45,024 bases of DNA from Candidatus Latescibacterota bacterium (lineage in GTDB: Bacteria; Latescibacterota; UBA2968; UBA8231). Numbering within the stretch: position 1 is the stretch's first letter; every line of letters starts with the position of its first letter. Positions 33,590 to 44,389 of this stretch are shown one piece after another. The position numbers and the translations under genes are program-made. Below the pieces are notes generated by a model that was not told where the DNA came from, did not search any database, and saw only the letters and a list, made by a program, of their open reading frames with translations. The DNA is taken from the NCBI GenBank assembly GCA_009691525.1, contig SICG01000010.1, forward strand, positions 1-45,024, in the 5' to 3' direction.

Positions 33590-33706
33590 GATTTAAGAGT
33601 GACCTGAATTCACAGATGAATGCCCAAGAGGAAGTTTTCCAATCCTTCGGGATGTGGAACTTCGACAGAATTTTCTCGGCATTCAGGTGGTTGGTCACTC
33701 TTTTTT
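33590..33706 (+). ncRNA. Candidate structured small RNA with U-tract end
   Basis: About 115 nt that folds on itself by eye. The outer stem is AAGAGTGACC (33595-33604) with GGTCACTCTT (33693-33702). A second stem is TGAATGCC (33617-33624) with GGCATTCA (33678-33685). An inner hairpin (33631-33663) pairs GAAGTT/AACTTC, CCA/TGG and ATCC/GGAT around a C(UUCG)G tetraloop. A T6 run (33701-33706) closes it. A good promoter sits 8 bases upstream. It does not look like 6S, SRP or tmRNA. The 3' end overlaps the last 4 codons of the convergent ornithine-cyclodeaminase gene. An incidental 50-codon ORF (from 33617) crosses it but lacks a ribosome site. A mobile miniature element is the main alternative. 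Confidence 0.5.
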
Positions 33707-34654
33707 ATTGGCCAACTTTTCGCAGAGGGCCACTGCGGCACACAGGTCCTGCGCTGCCAGGCCGGTGAAGTAAGCCAAGCGCGGCCTGGCGGTGCCGGCT
33801 GGCAGGCGATTGCAGGCCGCATCGCCGATGGTAAGCACCTGGCCGGCTTCCCCGCGCGCCAGGCGGAGGTGGGCGGCCCGCCCGCTGGCGCGGGCGTGGA
33901 CAAAATCTCCCGACTTCTCGGTTTGCCCCAGGTGGTCCACCAGCACGACCAATTCTTCCAGCATCTCGGGGGCCAGTTGTCGGGTGCGGCTGTCCCCGCC
34001 TACGACGGAAAGCACCGCCGTCTTGCCTAGGTCGGCCGGGGAGAGGATGGGCAGGGGGGTGGGAACAGCGGTCAGCACCGCGTCGGCCCCGTCTAGGCAT
34101 TCGGCCAACGAAGAGGCCATCTGCAAGGGGGCGCGCAACAGAGGGGCCAGGTCGCGGGCAAAGGCCTCGCGGCTGGCAGGCTGGCGGCTGGTGGCGCGGA
34201 TCTGGCGCAGGCCAAAGAGCTGGTCGGCGCAGAGAACCAGGCAGCGAGCCACCCGGCCGGTGCCCAGGACGGCGAGGCGGTTCACCGGCTCCCGGGCCAG
34301 GTATTTGATCCCCAGGGCGCCAGCCGCGCCGGTGCGCATGTCGGTGGCATAGCCGGCTTCCAGGTGGAACCGGGTGCCTTGTATCAGATCTTCCAGCTCG
34401 ACAAAGGCCTGGCGGACGCCCAGTCGGCCCTCAACCCCCGGGTGCTCCTCGATGACCTTGCGGGCCTGATAGCGGCCAGGCCACTGGGCTGGCATCTCCA
34501 GCCGGTAGGTTCCCTGGTCGAGGGTCTCCCGGCGTGGCGGGTTGAGCAGCACCCCCTGGCCGTAGAGGCGAAAGGCCTGATCACAGGCGGCCAGAAAGTC
34601 GGCGGGGGAGAGATGGGTGCGGAAATCGTCGTCGCTGAGGGTGAAGGTGGCCAT
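33695..34654 (-). CDS. Ornithine cyclodeaminase / mu-crystallin family protein
   Basis: A 319-residue NAD(P)-binding protein of the OCD/mu-crystallin family. Features: YRLEMPAQWPG and YQARKVIEEHPG in the N-terminal substrate domain, TDMRTGAAGALGIKYLA (about 104-120; the TAxxTAA-like segment), and the Rossmann loop LAVLGTGRVAR. The C-terminal domain has DHLGQTEKSGDF. AGGAG precedes the ATG. It is convergent with the aminotransferase operon and its stop lies inside the candidate small-RNA stem. Members include cyclodeaminases, alanine dehydrogenases and ketimine reductases; this one is not resolved. Confidence 0.82.
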   Translation of the reverse strand: MATFTLSDDDFRTHLSPADFLAACDQAFRLYGQGVLLNPPRRETLDQGTYRLEMPAQWPGRYQARKVIEEHPGVEGRLGVRQAFVELEDLIQGTRFHLEAGYATDMRTGAAGALGIKYLAREPVNRLAVLGTGRVARCLVLCADQLFGLRQIRATSRQPASREAFARDLAPLLRAPLQMASSLAECLDGADAVLTAVPTPLPILSPADLGKTAVLSVVGGDSRTRQLAPEMLEELVVLVDHLGQTEKSGDFVHARASGRAAHLRLARGEAGQVLTIGDAACNRLPAGTARPRLAYFTGLAAQDLCAAVALCEKLANKKE

Positions 34655-34706
34655 CGCGCTCCTGTCCGACCTCGGCCGGTGCCCAAAAAAACCGATTGAC
34701 GTATCT

Positions 34707-34718
34707 GGGGAATTCCCC
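34707..34718. repeat. 12-bp palindrome upstream of the LytR_C operon
   Basis: GGGGAATTCCCC is a perfect palindrome, 6 bases after a TTGACG hexamer on the plus strand, in the 166-base gap between divergent genes. No good -10 follows at normal spacing, so promoter assignment is weak. An operator is possible. Confidence 0.3.
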
Positions 34719-34820
34719 TTGATTTAAAAGAAGATATGCATTTTTACAGACCGAGACCCAGGCGGGGTGCAGGTGCCTTAGGGCGCGCGATCTTCCCCCA
34801 GGCCATCGAGATGAATTGAC

Positions 34821-35261
34821 GTGCAGGAGCGAGTGCTGTGGCTCCTGGCTATTGCCGCAGGTGCCGTCCTTCTAGTGGCCGTGTTGCGGCCCTATTTTTC
34901 GGCTGAGGAAGAGCCGGCTCCCCTCTCTTCCCCGTCTCTGCCTTCCCCCCAGGTCAGTGCAGACTTAAGTATCCGGGTGGCCGTGCTCAACGGTTGTGGC
35001 GAGTCCCAGGTAGCTGGGCGTCTGACCAAGAAGCTGCGCGCCCTGGGTTTTGATGTAATCTACGAGGGCAACGCGGAGAATTTCAACTTTCTGCAGAGCA
35101 TGGTGGTGGACCGTCGGGGCGATCTGGTCAAGGCCCGGCGCGTGGCCGGGGTCCTGACCCTGCCCCACTTGCAGCAGGTGAACGAAGACACCTTCCGCCT
35201 CGAAGAAGTGGCGGTGATTATCGGCAGAGACTACCGGCAGGTGAGGTTATTGGATGAGTGA
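34821..35261 (+). CDS. LytR_C domain protein (membrane-anchored)
   Basis: A 146-residue protein: an N-terminal membrane anchor (WLLAIAAGAVLLVAVL, about 7-22), a Pro/Ser linker, then a LytR C-terminal domain starting at about residue 49 with IRVAVLNGCGESQVAG and LRALGFDV. The domain occurs in cell-wall-linked proteins; its precise role is unclear. The start is uncertain: GTG at 34821 is used, with GAG about 10 bases upstream; GTG at 34833 is an alternative close to an AGGAG. Its end overlaps rsfS by 8 bases, so the two are coupled. Confidence 0.72.
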   Translation: MQERVLWLLAIAAGAVLLVAVLRPYFSAEEEPAPLSSPSLPSPQVSADLSIRVAVLNGCGESQVAGRLTKKLRALGFDVIYEGNAENFNFLQSMVVDRRGDLVKARRVAGVLTLPHLQQVNEDTFRLEEVAVIIGRDYRQVRLLDE

Positions 35262-35711
35262 GATCAAAGAAGGAATGAGCGAGATCAAAAAAGAGGTTGG
35301 CAGTGCGCCGCCCGCGGCGGGGGATACCGAAGCGCGGGTGCGGCGCATCGTCGAGCTGCTCCAAGACAAAAAGGGGCTGGACATCGTGCAACTCGATCTG
35401 CGCGCGGTGACCGACACCACCGATTTCTTTGTTCTCTGCAGCGGCACCTCCGAATTACACGTCAAAGCCCTGGCCGAGGATCTGTGCGACCAACTGAGGA
35501 CGGCCGGAGAAGGCCCCTGGCATGTGGAGGGTTTCGAGACCGGGCGTTGGGTGTTGCTAGACTTTGTCGACATCGTCGTCCATATCTTCCGCCAGGAGAT
35601 CAGGGAGTTCTACGCCCTGGAACGCCTGTGGGGAGACGCGGCGCGCACCTCCTTCTCTTCGGGGTGGGATGCGGCGGGGACCGGTCAGCGGGGAAGGGTC
35701 CTCCCCCGCTC

Positions 35712-35715
<4 letters not shown>
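35254..35715 (+). CDS. rsfS: Ribosomal silencing factor RsfS
   Basis: A 153-residue protein of the RsfS/Iojap family, which binds ribosomal protein uL14 and blocks subunit joining in starvation. Core motifs: LDIVQLDLRAVTDTTDFFVLCSG, LAEDLCDQL, and the closing WVLLDFVDIVVHIFRQEIREFYALERLWGDA segments. The N-terminal 20 residues, with a duplicated MSEIKEG/MSEIKKE start, and the C-terminal 25 are extra. The ATG at 35254 overlaps the LytR_C gene by 8 bases; ATG at 35275 is an alternative. Its stop overlaps mtnA as ATGA. Confidence 0.92.
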
Positions 35716-36767
<1,052 letters not shown>

Positions 36768-36864
36768 GAATTTGCTCCCTTGGCCCTCACTACTCGTTGC
36801 CCCGGCGGGGCCGGGGAGGGCAGCAGAGGTCGGCGAATTGGTTATTTTTTCAGGTCAGTGAGTT

Positions 36865-37719
36865 GTGAAAAAAACTATGCAATTTCACTCTCTGACCTTC
36901 GGGAGAGGCAGAGGGGGAAAAACTTACCCCTGCTGGTGGGCCATGCCCCTGCTGGGAGCCCTGTTGGTGGGTGGCTGCGCCAGCAACCGGCAGTTCCAGC
37001 ACCCGTCCGGCGCCGTTGAAAAGAGCACTGCCCAGGGCGGGTCCTTCGACCCGGTTTCGCTGCGCGAAGACCTGTTGCTGATCCAGCCCAACTTCGACCG
37101 GCCCCAGGTATCGCGGGCCGACACCGCTGCCGAATCCCAGGGTGCCCAGACTTCCTTGCCCAAGGAAACCCTGCCCTCAGTCTACCGCCTGCAGATCATC
37201 GCCTTCAAAACCGAAGACCTGGCCCGCCAGCGCGCCGCCGCCCTGCAATCCATGCTGGGGGTGCCGGTGCGGGTAGTGGCCGTGCCCGAGCGCGGCCTGT
37301 TTATGGTGCAGGCCGGCGAATACCAGACCGCCGAAGAGGCAGAGGCCCTATGCGAGCGGCTGGTGGCACTCAATGCCGATTACGCCGAAGCCTACGTCAT
37401 TCCTCGCACCGGGCGCGGCAGGCCTGCGGCGGCGGCTGGGGTCGCTGTGGAGGCGGCCACCTCTTTTTCGGGGTGGCGGGTACTGATCGACCAGTTCCTC
37501 TCCTACGAGGAGGCGGAGCAGCTCCGGCAGGAGGCTGCCGACCGCCTGCAGCGGACAGATGTCGAGATCAACTTCAAGGCCCCCTGGTTTAAAGTGGAGG
37601 TGGGCCGCTTTCGCAGGGAGGCGATGGCGCAGGAGCTGGTGGAACTGATCCAGAGCTGCGGCTACCGCAATGTCCTCAAGGTGCGCGAGAAAATCGAGGT
37701 GCAGGAGGCCCGGCCATGA
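36865..37719 (+). CDS. SPOR-domain lipoprotein
   Basis: A 284-residue envelope protein. The first 38 residues form a lipoprotein signal ending in LLVGGC (lipidated Cys38). Two SPOR-like repeats follow: about 107-175 ([21 protein letters not shown]... ends in AYVIPR) and about 203-277 ([21 protein letters not shown]... ends in VLKVREK). SPOR domains bind denuded peptidoglycan at division sites. The start is GTG at 36865; ATG at 36877 is an alternative, and no ribosome site is strong. Its stop overlaps the next lipoprotein gene as ATGA, which links the two. Confidence 0.8.
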   Translation: MKKTMQFHSLTFGRGRGGKTYPCWWAMPLLGALLVGGCASNRQFQHPSGAVEKSTAQGGSFDPVSLREDLLLIQPNFDRPQVSRADTAAESQGAQTSLPKETLPSVYRLQIIAFKTEDLARQRAAALQSMLGVPVRVVAVPERGLFMVQAGEYQTAEEAEALCERLVALNADYAEAYVIPRTGRGRPAAAAGVAVEAATSFSGWRVLIDQFLSYEEAEQLRQEAADRLQRTDVEINFKAPWFKVEVGRFRREAMAQELVELIQSCGYRNVLKVREKIEVQEARP

Positions 37720-39785
37720 GCCGGATGCAGACCCTAGGTGTCTTGTTGCTGTTGCTGTCGCTGGCTTCCTGTGCCCAGCAATGGCAGCAGGCTGCCCACG
37801 ACCCGGAGCCGGGCGCGGCGGTCCAGGATTCCCTGAGCGGGTCGCTCACCCCGGACAGCGAAATAGAAGCAGGTCTGCGGGCGATCCGCTGGCACCTGCA
37901 CCGCGCCCAGGAAGCGCAGTTGAGCCAGTCCTTCGACCAGGCCCAGGAAGACCTCGACCTGGTTTTCCAACTGCTGGCCACCCTCGAAGCGGAGGAAAGC
38001 GAAGACCCCCATGCCAAGGCGGAGCTGGAGGCTCTCAGCGCCGCTGCCGAACACGCCTATCTGGGGCTCTTGCCCAACCTGGAACATCTCTCCGCCGACA
38101 GCCCGCTCACCCTGCTGCTCAGGGGGCTGCCTGAGGGGAAAATAGAGGGGGAGGACGGGAGTCAGCGGGCGCTGATCAACAAGTTGCTCCGCGCTTGCGA
38201 CGTGCCCATCGACATCAACGACCGGGTGATCGCCAGCATCCGCTTTTTCCAGACCAGAGGGAAAACGACCTATACTACCTGGCTGCGGCGGTCCGGCCGC
38301 TACGACGATCTGATCCGGCAGACCTTCAAGGACGAGGGGTTGCCCGAGGATCTGCTTTTTGTGTCGATGATCGAGAGCGGTTTCAACCCCCACGCCCGTT
38401 CAAAGGCCCACGCCGTGGGTCTGTGGCAGTTCATCGAGAGTACTGGCAAGATGGAAGGGTTGAACAGCACCCGCTGGGTGGACGAGCGCCGCGATCCGGT
38501 CAAGTCGACCCGGGCCGCTGCCCATCACCTCCGGCGGCTCTACAAGGATCTGGGCGACTGGCGCCTGGCTCTGGCCGCGTACAACGTCGGACCCGGGCGG
38601 GTGACGCGGGCCATTGAGAAGGCCGGTACCCGCGACTTTTGGAAGCTGAGTCTGCCCGAGGAGACCCGCAACTACGTACCGCTCTTCATGGCCGCCGCCC
38701 TGATCTCCAAGGACCCCGTGCTTTTCGGTTTTGCCCCTGAGAGTCCCGAGTCCAACCTGGCTTTCGCCGAGGTGGAGTTGCCCCATCCGATCTTTCTGGA
38801 AGAGGCGGCCCGCTGCATGCGTATCTCCCACGACGCCCTGCAGGACCTCAATCCCGAGTTGCGCCACAATGTCACCCCGCCCCAGTCGGCGCTGAGTTAT
38901 CGTCTGCGGGTGCCGCCCGGATCCGACCAGGATCTGCGGGCCTGCTTCGCCCAGCTGCCCGAAGCCTGGCAGCTCTATGAGGTGAAGCGCCGCGACACCA
39001 TCTCTACCATCGCCCGGGCATTCGGGATCAGTGCTCAGGTGATCGCCCAGGTCAACCATCTCAAGAACCCCAACCGCATCGCGCCCGGCCAGAAGATCAC
39101 CATCCCGGTGGGAGCGGCTGGCTCGCTCAAGTCCTCGCTGCGGGTGGCCCGTATTGCGGATCTACGACCTGAGGTGGATGGCGACTCCGGGCCGGCAGCG
39201 CGAGCCGCCAAAAAGGTCTACAAGGTGCGCCGAGGAGACTCCCTCAGCCGCATCGCCCAGCTTCACGGGGTGGAGTTCGACGACCTGAAACGCTGGAACC
39301 GCCTCCGGGGCACCCAGCTTCAGCCCGGCGACCGGTTGACTATCTGGTCCTCGGGTAAGGCGCCTAGCGCCCACCCCGCCGCCGAGCGCGCCCCGGCAGT
39401 GGCCAAAAGCCGCGACTATACGGTCAAACGCGGCGAGAGTCTGTGGGATATCTCCCGCAAGTTCAAGATTCCGGTGGCCGAACTCAAGCGGTTGAACAAG
39501 CTGAGCAATACCTCCATCCGTTCGGGCCAGCGCCTGGTGCTCTCCCCTGGGCTGGCCGCCAAAACCGCCGCCCCAGGTAAACCGGCTTCACCGCCGGTCG
39601 TGGCCAAAAAGGGCGGGGGCAGCGTGCAGCTCTACACGGTTGTCAGGGGAGACACCCTGTTCGGCATTGCCCGCAAGTTCGGCCTAGAAGCCCGGGACCT
39701 GGCCCACCAGAACAACCTCAGTCCTTCCGCCAAACTGGCCACCGGCATGACCCTGAAGGTCAAGCCGGCCAAGACGGTCAGGTGA
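37716..39785 (+). CDS. MltD-like lytic transglycosylase with four LysM domains
   Basis: A 689-residue outer-membrane lipoprotein (lipobox LASC, Cys19). After a helical stretch (50-130) comes an SLT domain: MIESGFNP with catalytic Glu220, AVGLWQFI (233-240) and [10 protein letters not shown] (about 287-296). Four LysM modules follow at about 424-468, 502-548, 568-610 and 644-686; the starts [38 protein letters not shown] and [12 protein letters not shown] are visible. It cleaves peptidoglycan glycan strands and makes anhydromuropeptides. MltD usually has two or three LysM modules. It is coupled to the SPOR lipoprotein before it and to mreD after it. Confidence 0.92.
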   Translation: MSRMQTLGVLLLLLSLASCAQQWQQAAHDPEPGAAVQDSLSGSLTPDSEIEAGLRAIRWHLHRAQEAQLSQSFDQAQEDLDLVFQLLATLEAEESEDPHAKAELEALSAAAEHAYLGLLPNLEHLSADSPLTLLLRGLPEGKIEGEDGSQRALINKLLRACDVPIDINDRVIASIRFFQTRGKTTYTTWLRRSGRYDDLIRQTFKDEGLPEDLLFVSMIESGFNPHARSKAHAVGLWQFIESTGKMEGLNSTRWVDERRDPVKSTRAAAHHLRRLYKDLGDWRLALAAYNVGPGRVTRAIEKAGTRDFWKLSLPEETRNYVPLFMAAALISKDPVLFGFAPESPESNLAFAEVELPHPIFLEEAARCMRISHDALQDLNPELRHNVTPPQSALSYRLRVPPGSDQDLRACFAQLPEAWQLYEVKRRDTISTIARAFGISAQVIAQVNHLKNPNRIAPGQKITIPVGAAGSLKSSLRVARIADLRPEVDGDSGPAARAAKKVYKVRRGDSLSRIAQLHGVEFDDLKRWNRLRGTQLQPGDRLTIWSSGKAPSAHPAAERAPAVAKSRDYTVKRGESLWDISRKFKIPVAELKRLNKLSNTSIRSGQRLVLSPGLAAKTAAPGKPASPPVVAKKGGGSVQLYTVVRGDTLFGIARKFGLEARDLAHQNNLSPSAKLATGMTLKVKPAKTVR

Positions 39786-40273
39786 AGCCGGTGCAGGTGG
39801 TGCGGCATGTCCTGCTGCTGCTGGTGGCCTTCGTCTTCCAGATCACCTGGGTTTATACCTTTGATATCCTGGAAGTGCGCCCCGATCTGATCCTGCTGGC
39901 CCTGGTCTACATCGCCCTGCGGGTCGGGCCCTTGGAGGCCACCATCCTGGGTTTTGGCGTTGGCCTGCTCCAGGACGCGTACATGCCGCAGAACCTGGGG
40001 CTCAACGCCTTGGTCAAATCCCTGGTTGGCTTTGGGGTGGGCTACGGCCGCACCGGCATCATGGCCGACGATATCCAGGTGCAGACCCTGTTGATCTTTG
40101 GCGTAGTGCTGGTTCACGATTTGATTTATTATCTAGGCTACAGTGGCCTGGCCCTTGCGGAGGTGCCCATCTTCTTTTTGCGCTATGGGCCGGGCCGGGC
40201 CCTCTACACCAGTCTGATCGGCTTCTGCCTGGCCTACGTCTGGGGCCTGCGGCGGCGCCTTTTACCCGTCTAA
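39782..40273 (+). CDS. mreD: Rod shape-determining protein MreD
   Basis: A 163-residue inner-membrane protein with five or six hydrophobic spans. The [20 protein letters not shown] and [21 protein letters not shown] segments match MreD, which bridges MreC and PBP2 in the elongasome. The start is GTG overlapping the transglycosylase stop (GTGA). MreB and MreC, normally just upstream, are not here; the MltD-like gene takes their place. mrdA follows after 15 bases. Confidence 0.85.
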   Translation: MKPVQVVRHVLLLLVAFVFQITWVYTFDILEVRPDLILLALVYIALRVGPLEATILGFGVGLLQDAYMPQNLGLNALVKSLVGFGVGYGRTGIMADDIQVQTLLIFGVVLVHDLIYYLGYSGLALAEVPIFFLRYGPGRALYTSLIGFCLAYVWGLRRRLLPV

Positions 40274-40288
40274 CAGCCACGCCCCTAA

Positions 40289-42094
40289 ATGGAATCCCTC
40301 AGCCCCAACGGCCAAAACCAGCGCCTGCGCGGCCTGCTGGTGGTCGCCGGCCTGCTCTTCACCATCCTCTTTGTTCGCCTCTTCTATCTGCAGATCGCCA
40401 GCTCCGCCCACTACGCCCAGAAGTCGGAAGAGAACCGCATCGCCCAGAAGCGCATCAAGGCGCGCCGCGGCCTGATCCTGGCCCGCGGCGCCAACGGTGT
40501 CTTCGAGATCCTGGCCCGCAGCCGGCCCACCTACACCGTCACCCTGACCCGCTCCAAACCCGACAACGACGCCCGGGCCGTCGACGCCCTGCGCCTGGCC
40601 ACCAGCAGTCCCGAGATCCACTACGGCCGCAGCGGCCGCACCATCCGCCTCTTGCGCGACGTGGATTTCACCACCGTCTCCCTGGTCCAGGAGCGCCTGA
40701 GCGAAGACTGGCCCCTCGACGTAGAGGTGGACTCCGAGCGCGACTACCCCAACGGGTCGATGGCCGCCCACTTGCTGGGCTACCTGGGGGAATTGCAGGA
40801 GGACGAACTGCAGACGCTCAAGGCCAAGAACTACATCTCTGGCGACTTCATCGGCAGGACCGGGCTCGAGAAAGTTTACGAAGATTCGCTGCGCGGCGAG
40901 GACGGGGTGGCGTACATCGAGGTGGACGCCATGAACCGCCCGCAGAGCGAGTTTCCCGAGCGGGAGCAGCCCCCCGAGCGCGGGCGAGATCTAGTGTTGA
41001 CTCTCGACTATAAGACACAGCGGGCCGCAGAGCGGGCCCTGGCAGACACCGTGTCCGGCGCAGTGGTAGCGCTCAACCCGCAGACCGGGGCGGTGCTGGC
41101 CATGGTCAGCAAGCCCAGCTTCGACCCCAACGCCTTTGTCTCTTTCCAGTCGCAGGACGAGCGCCGGCGTCTCTTGCAAGACACGGGCAAGCCGCTGCTC
41201 AACCGGGCCACTCGGGAGCACTACGCCCCGGGCTCCACTATGAAGATGGTGGCGGGGGTGGCCGCCCTGGAAACCGGAATCCTGGACACGCTGGGCACCT
41301 TCCCCGGCTGCAGCGGCGCGCTGCGGGTGGGCGGCACGGTTTTCCATTGCGCCAAGAAGGAGGGACACGGAGTGCTCACCCTCCAGGAGGCCATCGAAGC
41401 CTCCTGCAACATCTATTTTTATCATCTGGGGCAGAGCCTTGGTTTTAAAGCCTGGTACGAGTACGCCGAACGGCTCGGCTTTGGCCAGCCCACCGGCATC
41501 GACCTCCAGCCCGACGAAGACCCCGGCCTGCTGCCCTCGCGGAAATTCTACGAGGAGCACGGCGGCTGGTCCCTGGGCCAGATGATGAATCTGGTCATCG
41601 GCCAGGGCCCTCTGGTGGCCACGCCGGTGCAGATGGCCCGCTACGTGTCGGCCCTGGCCAACGGCGGCTACTTGGTCACGCCCTATTTCTACGGGGACAT
41701 ACCTAGGCGAGAGTACACCGGGATTTCTGCCAACACCCTCGAAAAGGTCCGGCGGGCCATGCGCCGCGTTATCTACGGTGGACGGGGCACTGGCCGCCGG
41801 GTGAAGATCGAGGGCATCGAGGTGGCCGGAAAGAGCGGCACCGCCCAGGCCCCCGGCCGCGACACCGACGCCTGGTTCGTCGCCTTTGCCCCCTTCGACC
41901 GCCCGGAGATTGCCGTGGCGGTGGTGGTGGAAGGCGGCGGGCACGGCGGGGTAGTGGCCGGCCCCATCGCCCGCAAGGTCATGGAGGCCTACTTCGGCAA
42001 GGAACCCAAGGAAGAAGTGGCTGCCGATTCCACCGATGCAGCCAGGGAAGAAGGCCCCACGGTCAGGCTCCCCGGGGTCAAGGTAGGGACATGA
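40289..42094 (+). CDS. mrdA: Penicillin-binding protein 2 (elongasome transpeptidase)
   Basis: A 601-residue class B PBP. One N-terminal membrane span (about 15-35), a dimerisation domain (40-270), then the transpeptidase domain with SxxK at Ser316-Thr-Met-Lys319, SxN at Ser372-Cys-Asn374, and KSGT starting at Lys515. All catalytic motifs are present. It crosslinks lateral-wall peptidoglycan with RodA. The stop overlaps the rodA ATG (ATGA). The C-terminal tail (about 560-601) is acidic and variable. Confidence 0.95.
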   Translation: MESLSPNGQNQRLRGLLVVAGLLFTILFVRLFYLQIASSAHYAQKSEENRIAQKRIKARRGLILARGANGVFEILARSRPTYTVTLTRSKPDNDARAVDALRLATSSPEIHYGRSGRTIRLLRDVDFTTVSLVQERLSEDWPLDVEVDSERDYPNGSMAAHLLGYLGELQEDELQTLKAKNYISGDFIGRTGLEKVYEDSLRGEDGVAYIEVDAMNRPQSEFPEREQPPERGRDLVLTLDYKTQRAAERALADTVSGAVVALNPQTGAVLAMVSKPSFDPNAFVSFQSQDERRRLLQDTGKPLLNRATREHYAPGSTMKMVAGVAALETGILDTLGTFPGCSGALRVGGTVFHCAKKEGHGVLTLQEAIEASCNIYFYHLGQSLGFKAWYEYAERLGFGQPTGIDLQPDEDPGLLPSRKFYEEHGGWSLGQMMNLVIGQGPLVATPVQMARYVSALANGGYLVTPYFYGDIPRREYTGISANTLEKVRRAMRRVIYGGRGTGRRVKIEGIEVAGKSGTAQAPGRDTDAWFVAFAPFDRPEIAVAVVVEGGGHGGVVAGPIARKVMEAYFGKEPKEEVAADSTDAAREEGPTVRLPGVKVGT

Positions 42095-43311
42095 AACTGC
42101 TGCGGGAAACCGACACCGCCATCCTGTGGGCGGTAGGCGCAATTGTCCTGCTGGGCCTCACCATGATCTACAGCGCCTCCAGCGGGGCGGCCGAGTGGAA
42201 GAAGCAGGCGTTTTACGCGGTGCTGGCTGGTGGCGCGCTGGTGGCGGTCATGCACGTCCCCAACCGCCTGCTCTACGCCCTGGCCTACCCCTTTTACCTG
42301 GTGAGCCTGGTGAGCCTGGTGATTGTGCTCTTGTGGGGATCTGGGGAGGATTCCAGCCGCTGGCTGACCTTGGGGCCGCTCAGCATCCAGCCCTCCGAGT
42401 TCGCCAAACTCGCCACTATCCTGACCCTGGCCCATTACCTGGGCGACCGCACTACCGAACAGATCAACCACTATAAGACCCTCTTCGCCACCCTGGTGAT
42501 CGTGCTGCCCCCGATGGCCCTGATCATCGAACAGCCGGATCTGGGCACGGCCCTGACGCTGGCGGCCATCATCATCCCCATGCTCTACTGGGCCGGCATG
42601 AATCCCCTGTACATCTTTGTGCTCATCACCCCCCTGTTGAGCGTGGTGTGTTCCTTTGAGCCCCTGTGGCAGGGGGCGGCACCCGTTGTCTTCGCCGCCT
42701 TTATCATCCTCTCCTCCCTCTCTCTCCATCTGTTTTTTGCCCGCCTGTGGATCACCCTGGGCATGATGGGGGTCAACCTGGCAGCCGGCCTGGTGAACGT
42801 GTACTTGTGGGAGCAGATGTTACACGACTATCAGAAGGCACGCATCCTCACCTTCCTCGATCCCGAACGCGATCGCCTGGGCGCCGGATGGAACATTATC
42901 CAATCCAAAATCGCCATCGGGTCTGGCGGATTGACCGGCAAGGGGTACCTGGAGGGAACGCAGACCAAGTTCGAGTTCCTGCCGGCCTCGCACACCGACT
43001 TCATCTTCTCGGTGATCGGCGAGGAACTCGGGTTCGTGGGCACGATGCTGGTGCTCTCACTCTTCGTTTTTATTATCTGGCGGGCCCTGCACATCGCTGC
43101 CGGGGTGAGCAACCGCTTTTACAGCCTGATGGCCATCGGCCTGGCCTCGCTGATCTCTTTCCACGTCTTTGTCAACATCGGTATGACCATCGGGGTCATG
43201 CCGGTGACCGGCATCCCCCTGCCCTTCATCAGCTACGGCGGCTCGGCCCTTTTGACCAACTGCACGGCCATCGGCCTGCTGCTGCACGCCCACACCTACC
43301 GCCATGAATAG
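42091..43311 (+). CDS. rodA: SEDS peptidoglycan glycosyltransferase RodA
   Basis: A 406-residue multi-span protein that polymerises glycan strands together with PBP2. Motifs: SRWLTLGPLSIQPSEFAKL (about 88-106), EQPDLGTALTL, FLPASHTDFIFSVIGEELG (the catalytic-cleft signature) and PLPFISYGGSALL near the C-terminus. Normal length. It overlaps both neighbours: 4 bases with mrdA and 8 bases with the TPR gene, so the trio is translationally coupled. Confidence 0.95.
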   Translation: MKLLRETDTAILWAVGAIVLLGLTMIYSASSGAAEWKKQAFYAVLAGGALVAVMHVPNRLLYALAYPFYLVSLVSLVIVLLWGSGEDSSRWLTLGPLSIQPSEFAKLATILTLAHYLGDRTTEQINHYKTLFATLVIVLPPMALIIEQPDLGTALTLAAIIIPMLYWAGMNPLYIFVLITPLLSVVCSFEPLWQGAAPVVFAAFIILSSLSLHLFFARLWITLGMMGVNLAAGLVNVYLWEQMLHDYQKARILTFLDPERDRLGAGWNIIQSKIAIGSGGLTGKGYLEGTQTKFEFLPASHTDFIFSVIGEELGFVGTMLVLSLFVFIIWRALHIAAGVSNRFYSLMAIGLASLISFHVFVNIGMTIGVMPVTGIPLPFISYGGSALLTNCTAIGLLLHAHTYRHE

Positions 43312-44389
43312 GCAACCTGCACGGTGGGTAGGAGCGCTGGCGCTGCTGGGGGTGTTCGTCATCGAGAACCCCCAGTGCGGGGTCGGTGCCGAGCATTACC
43401 GGCTGGCCCTCTATTATCTCGATCAGGGCCAGTACGAGCGCACCCTGGTTGAGGCCCGGCGCGCCGTGCGCGAGCATGCCGGCGACGCACCCTCCTATCT
43501 GGTCATGGCCATGGCCCAGCTGGGGCTGAAGCGGCCGGACGAGGCAGTGGCCGCCCTGGGGCAGGCCATCCTGGCCGATCCGGGCAATCCACAGTACTAC
43601 GCCGCCCTGCGCCAGGTCTGCCAGGAAGAGAAGCGCTTCGACCTGGGACGCCAGGTGTTGGACCAGGTGCTGGAGGCCCAGCCCGAGAACCGCCTGGCCA
43701 AGTCCAGCCTGGGCTGGGCCTACGCCCAACTCGACGACGAGGAACAGGCGCGCCAGTGGCTGGAGCAGGCCGCCCAGGGCGATACCTCCACCTTTGCCCA
43801 GGTCCAGCTGGGCCGGCTCTACATGCGCCATCAGCGCTTCGCCGAAGCCATCGGGGTCCTGGAACAGGCGCTGGAACGATTACCGGGTGATACCGCCGTG
43901 CTGCTGGCTCTGGGCGAGTGCCATCTGCGCCAGGGGACGCCGGAGAAGGCAAGGCAAGACTTCGCCGCGGCCCTGGAGCACAGCGGGGACCCGGGGGCCA
44001 TTGCCGGCCAGATCGCCGGGCTCTGCTACGAGCAGGGTCTGCGCCGTCTGGCCATCGACTATTACGAACAGGCCCTGAGCCGGGGCCCCCAGCCGCCCTC
44101 CCCGGCGCTGCTCAACAACCTGGCCTGGACCTACGGGGAGGAGAGTCTGCAACTGGACCACGCCCTCGAACTCTCGCTGCAGGCGGTCAAGAGTGATGCC
44201 GACAATCCGGTGTACCTCGATACCTACGCTGAGTTGCTCCACAAGAAAGGCCAGGGGATCCACGCCATCGCCCTGATGCGCCGGGCCCTGGAGGCGGAAC
44301 CCGCCGATGGGGAGCAGCGCCCGTATCTGATGAGCCAGATGCAGAAATTCCACCAGGCGCTGGGACTGCCCTATTCTTCCTCGCTATGA
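43304..44389 (+). CDS. TPR-repeat protein, probably membrane-anchored or exported
   Basis: A 361-residue protein made of about eight tetratricopeptide-like helical pairs (for example AEHYRLALYYLDQGQYERTL and LNNLAWTYGEE, with the typical A-x3-G/A-x-Y pattern). The N-terminal 29 residues have a basic start and a hydrophobic stretch, so it may be a signal or anchor; no lipobox is clear. TPRs act as protein-protein scaffolds. It overlaps rodA by 8 bases, which suggests a role beside the elongasome (inference). Its 3' end overlaps the convergent regulator gene by 6 to 19 bases. Confidence 0.85.
   Translation: MNRQPARWVGALALLGVFVIENPQCGVGAEHYRLALYYLDQGQYERTLVEARRAVREHAGDAPSYLVMAMAQLGLKRPDEAVAALGQAILADPGNPQYYAALRQVCQEEKRFDLGRQVLDQVLEAQPENRLAKSSLGWAYAQLDDEEQARQWLEQAAQGDTSTFAQVQLGRLYMRHQRFAEAIGVLEQALERLPGDTAVLLALGECHLRQGTPEKARQDFAAALEHSGDPGAIAGQIAGLCYEQGLRRLAIDYYEQALSRGPQPPSPALLNNLAWTYGEESLQLDHALELSLQAVKSDADNPVYLDTYAELLHKKGQGIHAIALMRRALEAEPADGEQRPYLMSQMQKFHQALGLPYSSSL

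Noticed and set aside
33617-33769. 50-codon ORF across the candidate small RNA
   Set aside because: No ribosome site, it runs into the antisense of the OCD-like gene, and the region is better explained by paired stems.
36799-36811. GCCCC/GGGGC hairpin between mtnA and the SPOR lipoprotein gene
   Set aside because: The T6 run lies over 30 bases away, so a terminator call is not supported.
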